The notes under the pieces: generated by a model
What the model saw: only the letters and a program-made list of their open reading frames with translations
What the model was told of the DNA's origin: nothing
The model's database searches: none
Assembly (NCBI GenBank): GCA_964622325.1
Contig: CAZUOJ010000059.1
Span: 1 to 20,576, forward strand
Reading direction: 5' to 3'
DNA length: 20,576 nucleotides
From: JAJFUB01 sp964622325
GTDB lineage: Bacteria > Armatimonadota > Zipacnadia > Zipacnadales > UBA11051
Shown: piece by piece, positions 1 through 6,181 of the stretch
Layout: every line of letters starts with the position of its first letter
How positions within the stretch are numbered: position 1 is the first letter of the stretch
Position numbers and translations under genes: made by a program

Positions 1-584
1 AAAGGCCGCATATACGGCTCCATTTTTTCCAGCATATCGCCGGGCAAAAAGCCCAGCCGTTCGCCCGCTTCTATCACAGGCCGCGTCAAAACAATGCGGC
101 TGACTTTTTTATCGCGCAAAGCGGCGAGCGCCAGGGCCATCGCCAGATATGTTTTGCCTGTTCCCGCGGGCCCAACGCAAAACACTAACGGAAAGCGGCG
201 TACGGCCTGAATGAATTGGGCTTGTCCGGCTGTTTTAGGACATACAGGCGTGCCGCGATGTGTCACAATTATCGGCCCCGCCAGCAAAGCCGCTACATCA
301 GCTATTTTGTTCTGCGTCACTGCCCGTACGGCTAAGCGTACATCAGCGGCAGTAAGATGGCGGCCCTGCCGCACAATGGCCTGTAAGCCGCTCAATACTT
401 GCGCGGCGGCTGCCGCTGGCGCCTGCGCACCCCGGATGACGATTACGCCATTGCCAGGCTGCAGGATAGCGCCTGTGCCAGCCTCAATCATCCGCAAATA
501 TCTATCCTGCAAGCCCAAAAGCTCCGGCAGCTCTTCCTCGCTTACAGAGATTTCACAAAAAATTTCTGTCAAAGGCTTGTCCAA
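1..584 (-). CDS. phoH: PhoH family ATPase (C-terminal part beyond window)
   Basis: I translated this directly from the minus strand; 194 codons are visible before the window edge. PhoH proteins are cytoplasmic P-loop NTPases linked to RNA metabolism and stress, often beside ybeY, which is not visible here. The N-terminal part (about residues 1-105) resembles the small alpha/beta nucleic-acid-binding region of PhoH. The Walker A motif GPAGTGKT is at residues 138-145, followed by the family block TRPVIEAGERLGFLPGD (about 167-183) and EKMEPYMRP at the cut edge. The start is unusual. The ribosome site AAAGGAGG (600-607) lies 3 nt before an ATG that is followed at once by an in-frame TAA, so the first usable in-frame start is TTG at 584, 15 nt from the ribosome site. 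A good sigma-70-like promoter lies upstream. The family call is firm; the start is less so. Confidence 0.93.
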   Translation of the reverse strand, partial: MDKPLTEIFCEISVSEEELPELLGLQDRYLRMIEAGTGAILQPGNGVIVIRGAQAPAAAAAQVLSGLQAIVRQGRHLTAADVRLAVRAVTQNKIADVAALLAGPIIVTHRGTPVCPKTAGQAQFIQAVRRFPLVFCVGPAGTGKTYLAMALALAALRDKKVSRIVLTRPVIEAGERLGFLPGDMLEKMEPYMRP

Positions 585-607
585 ATGCTTTTACATAAGC
601 CTCCTTT
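582..607 (-). promoter_or_regulatory. phoH initiation region: strong SD, ATG-TAA, then TTG
   Basis: On the minus strand, AAAGGAGG (600-607) is followed after 3 nt by ATG (594-596) and directly by TAA (591-593). The TTG that opens the long phoH frame is at 582-584, in the same frame and 7 nt past the TAA. This could be a start-stop minimal ORF with reinitiation, a TTG start with a long spacer, or a sequence error. The layout is seen directly; the regulatory role is inferred. Confidence 0.5.
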
Positions 608-669
608 GTTGCCGCCGGCACTCTAAAATGGGCAGGCCTGAACTGGCGGATTGCCCTCTTGCCTTAAGA

Positions 670-698
670 ATCATAATCCAGCAGAAAAAGCAAGTCAA
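670..698 (-). promoter_or_regulatory. sigma-70-like promoter for phoH
   Basis: On the minus strand, a TTGACT -35 box (693-698) and a TATGAT -10 box (670-675) are separated by exactly 17 bases. It lies about 85-115 bases upstream of the phoH start and points towards it. Each box has one mismatch to the consensus, making this one of the best promoter matches in the window. Confidence 0.7.
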
Positions 699-820
699 TC
701 TATCTTCCGAGCGAAAATATACATACTAAGAGTTAAAGTTTGTTTAACGAAAGAAGATGAAGACATTGCCTGATAGCCTTAAATAAAGTCCAGGACAAGA
801 GGGAGAAAGCTATTGCTCTT

Positions 821-1984
821 TTAGTCTCGTTTCAACGCCATGGCCATCCCCATCCCTCCGCCCACACACAGGGTGGCGAGGCCCAGCTTGGCTCCCCGTC
901 GCTCCATCTCATACAGCAATGTTGTGACAATCCGCGCGCCGGAGGCGCCAATAGGATGGCCTAAGGCGATAGCTCCTCCGTTGACATTCACTTTTTCCTC
1001 CTCCAGGCCCAATTCGCGGATAACGGCCAGTGTCTGCACTGCAAACGCCTCGTTCAGCTCCACTAGCTCGAAATCCGCCACATTTATTCCCAGCTTATCG
1101 CACAGCTTGCGCACAGCAGGGACAGGCCCCAAGCCCATCATCGTGGGCTCAATGCCCGCGCTCGCGCTGCCGATAATTGTGGCCCGCGGCTGCCAGCCAT
1201 ATCGCGCCGCCGCTTCCGGGGAGGCAATCAGACACGCCGCTGCGCCATCGTTAATCCCGGAAGCGTTTCCGGCCGTGATACAGCCATCGGGCTTGAACGC
1301 GGGCTTGAGCGCCGCCAATTTCTCTAACGATGTCTCCCGAGGATGTTCATCCTGCGTCAATGGCTCCTGTTTTGCACGCGGCACAGGGACAATTTCGGCC
1401 GAAAAATGTCCGGCGGCAATGGCCGCTGCCGCGCGCTGTTGGCTGCGCAAAGCCCAGGCATCCATTTCCTGGCGTGATATGCCTGTGCGGGCCGCCATCT
1501 CTTCGGCAATCAGCCCCATCCCCAGCCCTGTCACAGGACATGTCAAGCCCGCCATCACGCCATCAATCATTTCCGCATTAAAAAGCCGCTGCCCCCAACG
1601 CATCTGGGGCGCATAATACGGCACATTGCTCATGCTTTCCACGCCCCCTGCTAAATAGACTCCTCCTTCGCCGAGCAAAATGCTCTGTTGCGCCATCGCC
1701 AGTGCTTTCATTCCGGAGGCACAGACCATATTGATCGTGCTGGCGCACACTGTATCTGGCAGGCCAATCCGCAGCGCCGCCGCGCGGGCAATGTTCACAG
1801 GCGAGCCGGCCTGCAGGACTTGTCCCATAATCACTTCATCGACAGCCTCGGCCGGCACATTATTACGCTCCAACAGCGTCTTCAACACAATCGCAGCCAA
1901 ATCCAGCGCCGAATGCTCCAGCAAGCCCCCGCCAAAACGGCCGATAGGCGTGCGCACGGCATCCACAATCACAACTGCAGACAT
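821..1984 (-). CDS. acetyl-CoA acetyltransferase (thiolase)
   Basis: A thiolase II-type enzyme that condenses two acetyl-CoA into acetoacetyl-CoA, or the reverse, in the cytoplasm. It has 387 residues, the usual length for ThlA/AtoB/PhaA. The catalytic residues are all in place: nucleophile Cys88 in CASGMKA, His343 in GHPIGASG, and Cys373 in the final CVGGGMG block. The N-terminal DAVRTPIGRFGG block is also typical. The ATG is preceded by AAGGAG with good spacing, so the start is firm. No 3-hydroxybutyryl-CoA dehydrogenase, CoA transferase or polyhydroxybutyrate gene lies beside it, so the pathway (butyrate, mevalonate, PHB or beta-oxidation) cannot be told here. nadB upstream is 231 bases away, so a separate promoter is likely. 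It could also be named a broader acetyl-CoA C-acyltransferase. Confidence 0.95.
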   Translation of the reverse strand: MSAVVIVDAVRTPIGRFGGGLLEHSALDLAAIVLKTLLERNNVPAEAVDEVIMGQVLQAGSPVNIARAAALRIGLPDTVCASTINMVCASGMKALAMAQQSILLGEGGVYLAGGVESMSNVPYYAPQMRWGQRLFNAEMIDGVMAGLTCPVTGLGMGLIAEEMAARTGISRQEMDAWALRSQQRAAAAIAAGHFSAEIVPVPRAKQEPLTQDEHPRETSLEKLAALKPAFKPDGCITAGNASGINDGAAACLIASPEAAARYGWQPRATIIGSASAGIEPTMMGLGPVPAVRKLCDKLGINVADFELVELNEAFAVQTLAVIRELGLEEEKVNVNGGAIALGHPIGASGARIVTTLLYEMERRGAKLGLATLCVGGGMGMAMALKRD

Positions 1985-2029
1985 TGTTTAAACTCCTTGA
2001 TTCTATGCTGAGAAATCCACTTTTATGTT

Positions 2030-2050
2030 GAATATTCCCTCATTATATTC
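2030..2050 (-). promoter_or_regulatory. TATAAT box inside an inverted repeat upstream of thiolase
   Basis: On the minus strand, GAATAT and ATATTC flank a 9-base spacer, and an exact TATAAT (2042-2047) sits inside the left arm. This is about 45-65 bases before the thiolase start. No convincing -35 box is found at 16-18 bases. An inverted repeat over a -10 box is what an operator would look like, but no cognate regulator is visible. Confidence 0.35.
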
Positions 2051-2215
2051 ATTCCAAGTTCCGACATCCCTGCCTGGGCTCGCTCGGATCGGCGGAACAT
2101 GGCAGCTCAGCCGCTGTAACGAAATGCTTTGGCCCGGATAAAAAGTTCGGAGGGGATTAGCAGATAGATATTTGGGGGCGAAGAGGGAAATTTGGCCGCG
2201 AGGCATTAACAGAGG

Positions 2216-3886
2216 CTAGGATGGGACATAGCGGCCACTTTCGCTTTCCTGGGGCTTCAAGCGGCGCGTTAAATCTACGGGGCGAATGCTTGTCCGGACA
2301 TTTCCGGCTTGATCCTGATATAAAAGATTATGATACAGCCGGGCGGGATGCGGCTCCGGGAAATCCGTCCGATAATGGGCGCCGCGGCTTTCTTTGCGAT
2401 TCAGCGCCGCCCGGACAATAATGTCCGCAACAAGGATCATATTCGCACGCTCAATTTCCCAGCGCCCCGGGGCTGTGCTTTCCCCTATCACTTGAAAGAA
2501 ACGCGCCAGATTTTTCAGCGCGTTATTGAGGCTATGTTCGGAGCGAATAATGCCGACATCGTCCCACATCATCTCCCTGAGCTCGCTGTAAATATCTTCC
2601 GCCACAGGGATGGGAGCAAAAGGCTGCTGTTCCCAATACGCCACCAGCGCGGCCGATAAGGGCGGCAATTTTTGCATCGCTTTAGCCGCCCGTGCGCCAA
2701 ATACAAGCCCTTCCAGCAGGGAATTAGAGGCGAGACGATTAGCGCCATGCACGCCTGTGCAGGCGCATTCGCCGACCGCATACAAACGAGGCATAGAAGT
2801 CGCCCCATGCAAATCTGTATCGATTCCGCCCATGGCATAATGAGCCACGGGGCTGACAGGGATTGGCGTTGTGAGCGGCTCAAAGCCGCGCTTTTCGCAT
2901 TCCTCTAAAATATGGGGAAAGCGCCGCCGGATTTTTTCTTCCCCAATGGGCCGAAAATCCAGAAATACAAAGGGCTCGCCTGTGCGTTTAATCTCCGCCA
3001 GCACCGCGCGCGCCACTTCATCGCGTGGCGCCAGCTCTCGTTGGGGATGATAACGCTCCATAAAAGCCTCGCCGGCGCTGTTGCGCAAAATAGCTCCCTC
3101 GCCGCGCACTGCTTCGGAAATCAAAAATTTGGGCGTCCCCGGCGTAGCTAAAGCCGTCGGATGGAATTGAATGAATTCCATATCCCGCACAATCGCGCCC
3201 GCACGGAAGGCTAACGCCACCCCATCGCCTGTAGCCACAAGGGGATTAGTTGTCCGTCGATACAAACAGCCCAGGCCTCCTGTGGCCAGACATGTCCCCC
3301 TGGCAATAAGGCGTAAATTCTCTTCTCCCGCTAAATCCCGGGCCTCCACGCCGCAAATCTGCCCCTCCGCGACGAGCAGTCGCACAGCCATCACTTCCTC
3401 ATAGATGTCAATATGGCCGTGGCGGCGAACTTTTTCGATAAGCGCGCGCTCCACTTCAGCCCCTGTGGCATCGCCCCGGGCATGAATAATCCGGCGGCGG
3501 CTGTGCGCTGCTTCCTGCCCTAAAAGCAATCGGCCAGCGGAATCCCGATCAAATTGCGCCCCGGCATCAATCAATTCAGCGACAGCCTGAGGCGCTTCAT
3601 ATGCCAGCACTTCTGCAGCTGGCAGATCCACAAGCCCGGCCCCTGCAGCGACTGTGTCCTGAAAATGCAATTCCGGGCTGTCCTTGGCGGATAATGCCAC
3701 CGCAATGCCCCCCTGCGCATAATGCGTATTGCTTTCATGGAGCTTATCCTTCGTCACAAGCGCAATCCGGCCGTGCTCAGCCAGATGCAGGGCCGTCCAC
3801 AGGCCCGCCACGCCCGAGCCGATGACAATAAAATCCGTATGCAGAATCGTCGCACAGCCTGTGTTATTGCTGCCAGGAGAAGCCAT
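2216..3886 (-). CDS. nadB: L-aspartate oxidase
   Basis: A flavoenzyme that oxidises L-aspartate to iminoaspartate, the first step of de novo NAD synthesis; its product goes to quinolinate synthase NadA. The N-terminal FAD-binding fold has GSGVAGLWTALHLAEHG near residue 25. The family blocks are present: THYAQGGIAVAL, EFIQFHPTAL, the capping region with YAMGGIDTDLHG, and GANRLASNSLLEGLVFGARAA. The helical C-terminal part ends with SRGAHYRTDFPE. I chose the internal ATG at 3886 (556 residues) because GGAG lies 6 nt upstream of it; the ATG at 3898 has its only purine-rich run touching it. The length is slightly above the usual 530-540. nadA and nadC are not adjacent. The succinate dehydrogenase/fumarate reductase flavoprotein alternative is disfavoured by the NadB-type C-terminus. 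Confidence 0.95.
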   Translation of the reverse strand: MASPGSNNTGCATILHTDFIVIGSGVAGLWTALHLAEHGRIALVTKDKLHESNTHYAQGGIAVALSAKDSPELHFQDTVAAGAGLVDLPAAEVLAYEAPQAVAELIDAGAQFDRDSAGRLLLGQEAAHSRRRIIHARGDATGAEVERALIEKVRRHGHIDIYEEVMAVRLLVAEGQICGVEARDLAGEENLRLIARGTCLATGGLGCLYRRTTNPLVATGDGVALAFRAGAIVRDMEFIQFHPTALATPGTPKFLISEAVRGEGAILRNSAGEAFMERYHPQRELAPRDEVARAVLAEIKRTGEPFVFLDFRPIGEEKIRRRFPHILEECEKRGFEPLTTPIPVSPVAHYAMGGIDTDLHGATSMPRLYAVGECACTGVHGANRLASNSLLEGLVFGARAAKAMQKLPPLSAALVAYWEQQPFAPIPVAEDIYSELREMMWDDVGIIRSEHSLNNALKNLARFFQVIGESTAPGRWEIERANMILVADIIVRAALNRKESRGAHYRTDFPEPHPARLYHNLLYQDQAGNVRTSIRPVDLTRRLKPQESESGRYVPS

Positions 3887-3993
3887 AAAAATCTCCATCC
3901 TGCTTATAACGATTGCAACTAAATTCCGCCCCTTATTAATATGTTCTTTGGCAGATGCGCTTTGCCTGCCTGTGTGTGTAGCTTTTTGGACAA

Positions 3994-4022
3994 TTGCCAG
4001 AAATCATAAAATACGCTATGCT
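3994..4022 (+). promoter_or_regulatory. sigma-70-like promoter for FAD oxidoreductase
   Basis: TTGCCA (3994-3999) and TATGCT (4017-4022) are separated by 17 bases and end 39 bases before the ATG at 4062. The region is AT-rich and lies between divergent genes, as expected for a promoter. Confidence 0.5.
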
Positions 4023-4061
4023 TCAGAAAAACTTTCTCCGCAGCTTAAGGAGGGCGTCTTT

Positions 4062-5276
4062 ATGGAAACATACAAAATTGTCATTCTCGGCGGGGGAATG
4101 ACGGCAGGCTATTGTGTCAAGGAGCTGGGAAAAATTGGCGTGGGAGCCGGAGAAGTATGCCTCATATCGGCGGACAATGTTCCGCCCTACAAGCGTCCGG
4201 ATCTGTCCAAATACTTTTTAGCGGACGAAGAGCCGGCGGAAAAAATTTTTATCAACAAAGAAAGCTTTTATGAGGAAAAAGGCATTCTTTTGCGGCTCAA
4301 TACAACGGCTACAGCATTGGATCCCGAAGCACATCGTGTGCGTCTCGGCGCGGAGGAAATCGGCTTCGAAAAGCTTGTGTTGGCGACAGGCTCGCGGCCG
4401 CGGCGGCTAGAATTGCCCGGGGCGGAGCTGGAGGGGATTTTTACATTGCGCAGCTATGCCGATTGTCTCCGGCTGAAAGAAGCCGCGGCTCAGGCCCAGC
4501 ACATCGTCATCATCGGAGGCGGCTTTATCGGCACAGAAGTAGCGGCGCGTTTTTCTCAACGCGGCTGGAATGTGACAATGCTTTATCGCGAACAGAGGCT
4601 TTTAGATTTCTTCTTCCCTCCAGAGATTTCTGCCGCCTACGAAGCACGATATCAGGAACACAATGTCCGGCTGTTGCCGTCTACAACGCCCTTAGAGTTT
4701 ATCGGACAAAATGGCCGACTCACAGGCGTAAAACTGGATTCAGGAGAGATTTTGCCAGCGGACATGGCGCTCGTGGCCGTCGGGGCGATAGCGAATGTGG
4801 AGCTGGCAGAAGCGGCGGGGCTACAGATGGAGCGCTTCGTTGTCACAGATGAGTTTTTGCAAACAAGCCATCCCGACATTTACGCCGGCGGAGATGTGAT
4901 CATTTTTCCCGAGCGCTATAGCGCAACGAAGCGGCACATTGAGCATGAGGAGCATGCGCGCGTCTCGGGCCGGCATATCGCTCGCGCGCTGCTGGGCGAA
5001 AAACAGCCTTACGATTATTTGCCTATGGTATGGTCGGATGTGTACGATCTATCCTGGGAATTTCGCGGCTCCACGCAGGGGGCGGAGCAGATTGTGTATC
5101 GCGGCGATGTGAAAAGCGGGCAATTCAGCGCCTTCTGGCTCAAAGAAGGCGTTGTCATCGGCGCTTTGACACCCTATAGCCAGGAAACAACATTGGCGGA
5201 CGCCGCTGCCGCGCTCATCAAAGAACGCAAGCGTGTGGATCCTGCCTCTCTGCAGAACGAAAACATGCCTCTATAA
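4062..5276 (+). CDS. FAD-dependent pyridine nucleotide-disulfide oxidoreductase, MDHAR/AIF-like
   Basis: A 404-residue soluble NAD(P)H-dependent flavoprotein. An FAD-binding Rossmann motif IVILGGGMTAG lies at residues 6-16. KRPDLSKYFL (about 46-55) is typical of ferredoxin reductase and monodehydroascorbate reductase enzymes. A second, NAD(P)H-binding motif IIGGGFIGTEVA lies near residue 150. The FAD block YAGGDV is near 273. The C-terminal domain contains YLPMVWSDVYDLSWEFRGS, which matches the AIF/MDHAR C-terminal domain. The start is set by AAGGAGGG 7 nt upstream of the ATG; the open frame continues upstream to 3729, but that part overlaps nadB antisense. No partner ferredoxin, Rieske or rubredoxin gene is adjacent, so the electron acceptor is unknown. 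It ends just before a strong bidirectional terminator. The family call is firm; the substrate is not known. Confidence 0.88.
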   Translation: METYKIVILGGGMTAGYCVKELGKIGVGAGEVCLISADNVPPYKRPDLSKYFLADEEPAEKIFINKESFYEEKGILLRLNTTATALDPEAHRVRLGAEEIGFEKLVLATGSRPRRLELPGAELEGIFTLRSYADCLRLKEAAAQAQHIVIIGGGFIGTEVAARFSQRGWNVTMLYREQRLLDFFFPPEISAAYEARYQEHNVRLLPSTTPLEFIGQNGRLTGVKLDSGEILPADMALVAVGAIANVELAEAAGLQMERFVVTDEFLQTSHPDIYAGGDVIIFPERYSATKRHIEHEEHARVSGRHIARALLGEKQPYDYLPMVWSDVYDLSWEFRGSTQGAEQIVYRGDVKSGQFSAFWLKEGVVIGALTPYSQETTLADAAAALIKERKRVDPASLQNENMPL

Positions 5277-5304
5277 CAGGGATTTCTTCCGGCGCAGCTC
5301 CTTT

Positions 5305-5337
5305 CTTGCCTCTGTAAAATCTTGCCTCTATAAAAAT
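5305..5337 (+). repeat. adjacent imperfect tandem repeat after the FAD oxidoreductase gene
   Basis: CTTGCCTCTGTAAAAT is followed directly by CTTGCCTCTATAAAAAT. A shorter related piece, TGCCTCTATAA, covers the stop codon of the preceding gene (about 5268-5278). This looks like a small local duplication of the 3' end of the gene. No function is assigned. Confidence 0.55.
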
Positions 5338-5340
5338 GAA

Positions 5341-5393
5341 AAGCCAGCTGGCACATAGCATTGTGTGCGCGAGCTGGCTTATGTTTTGTTTTG
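5341..5393. terminator. bidirectional intrinsic terminator
   Basis: A 9-bp perfect stem pairs AAGCCAGCT (5341-5349) with AGCTGGCTT (5372-5380). It is extended inside by GCACA/TGTGC. A T-rich tail follows on the plus strand (ATGTTTTGTTTT), and an A-rich run precedes it (5331-5340) that becomes a T-rich tail on the minus strand. It sits between two convergent genes and would serve both. Confidence 0.85.
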
Positions 5394-5411
5394 GCAGCTG
5401 GCTTCCGCGCC

Positions 5412-6041
5412 TTAACGCTGATATGTGCCCGTCAATTGGGCTTCGGCCAGAAAATGTTCTTCCACAGTTTCCCGAAAGGCCGTCTTGTCGGCGCCGGGAT
5501 CCAGGCCGCTGGGGGCATCCAGGGCAATTAAGCGGAAGCGATAATGATGGACGCGGCCGGGGGGCGGCGCCGGGCCGCGATAGCCAATCGTCCCAAAATC
5601 ATTGCGTCCTTGCATAATAGGCTCCAGCCCCTGGGGGCGGGCTTCAGCGGGAATGCCGGCGGGCAATTCATGTAAATGGGGAGGAATATTGTACACAATC
5701 CAATGCACAAAATCGCCCCCGGGAGCATCCGGATCCTCGACAATCAACACAAGCTCCTCGGCTTTGCGTGGCTCGCCCCGCCACGACAACGGCGGCGATT
5801 GATCTGCCCCATCCGCTGTGTATTGGACGGGAATAGGCTGGCCCTCCGCAAAGGCAGAGCTTGTCAACACAAAATCTGTGGCGCTTTCGCTGGCAGCTGG
5901 GGGGGATTGGGCGACGGCACTGGGAGGGGGCTCAGGCGGCGTTGCTGCTGCCGAGGGGCTTGTTGCCTGACGCGCGCAACTAGATATCAAAAGGCAAAGC
6001 CCCAAAAGCAAGGCCATCCCTACAAGAGGCGCATTTTTCAT
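5412..6041 (-). CDS. PEBP-family (YbhB/YbcL-like) lipoprotein
   Basis: A 209-residue protein of the phosphatidylethanolamine-binding/Raf kinase inhibitor-like family. Residues 1-21 form a lipoprotein signal peptide and the lipobox is ISSC with Cys22, so it is probably membrane anchored outside the cytoplasm. A low-complexity Pro/Ala/Ser linker follows (about 24-52). The PEBP domain runs from about 56 to 209 with the signature DPDAPGGDFVHWIVYNIP, then the NDFGTIGYRGPAPPPG and HHYRFRLIALD blocks. Bacterial PEBP proteins have no agreed function; ligand or inhibitor roles are proposed. No strong ribosome site precedes the ATG; instead a GC-rich hairpin lies 6-19 bases upstream. The lipoprotein form with a long linker is less common than the soluble form. 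Confidence 0.9.
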   Translation of the reverse strand: MKNAPLVGMALLLGLCLLISSCARQATSPSAAATPPEPPPSAVAQSPPAASESATDFVLTSSAFAEGQPIPVQYTADGADQSPPLSWRGEPRKAEELVLIVEDPDAPGGDFVHWIVYNIPPHLHELPAGIPAEARPQGLEPIMQGRNDFGTIGYRGPAPPPGRVHHYRFRLIALDAPSGLDPGADKTAFRETVEEHFLAEAQLTGTYQR

Positions 6042-6047
6042 TTATAT

Positions 6048-6060
6048 CCCGGCGGCCGGG
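6048..6060 (-). promoter_or_regulatory. GC hairpin over the PEBP ribosome-binding region
   Basis: CCCGGCGGCCGGG (plus-strand reading) folds as a 5-bp all-GC stem with a 3-base loop, starting 7 bases upstream of the PEBP ATG (minus strand). It covers where a ribosome site would be and may limit translation. This is inferred from position alone. Confidence 0.35.
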
Positions 6061-6128
6061 CTGCCGCCTATTCCCTTTGGAAGCGCCCGATTAGTTTATC
6101 CAGCCAGCAAATATCACGCTCCTTATAT

Positions 6129-6146
6129 ATTTTAGTTCCCTAAAAT
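6129..6146. promoter_or_regulatory. 18-bp palindrome upstream of the PEBP gene
   Basis: A perfect inverted repeat: ATTTTAG, 4-base spacer, CTAAAAT. It lies between the end of the nitrilase-fold gene and the PEBP gene, about 90 bases upstream of the PEBP start. It could be an operator or part of a weak terminator. Confidence 0.35.
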
Positions 6147-6181
6147 GGCAAAGAGTTCCTCCTCTTTTGGCAAATAAATGA

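Noticed and set aside
211..729. Long plus-strand open frame opposite phoH
   Set aside because: A shadow of phoH; the translation is low-complexity with no domain, and phoH explains the region.
2003..2206. 67-codon minus-strand open frame between nadB and the thiolase gene
   Set aside because: No ribosome site, no recognisable protein features, and it runs through the likely thiolase promoter.
3729..4061. Upstream extension of the FAD oxidoreductase frame
   Set aside because: It overlaps nadB antisense. The AAGGAGGG site and family alignment place the start at 4062.
6075..6125. Possible leader peptide on the minus strand upstream of the PEBP gene (AAGGAG followed by a short open frame reading WLDKLIGRFQRE)
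   Set aside because: It would need an ATT start; the other frames stop within a few codons. Too weak to call without conservation.
6150..6167. Hairpin AAAGAG/CTCTTT after the nitrilase-fold gene as a terminator
   Set aside because: Only 6 AT-rich pairs and no proper T tract on the minus strand.
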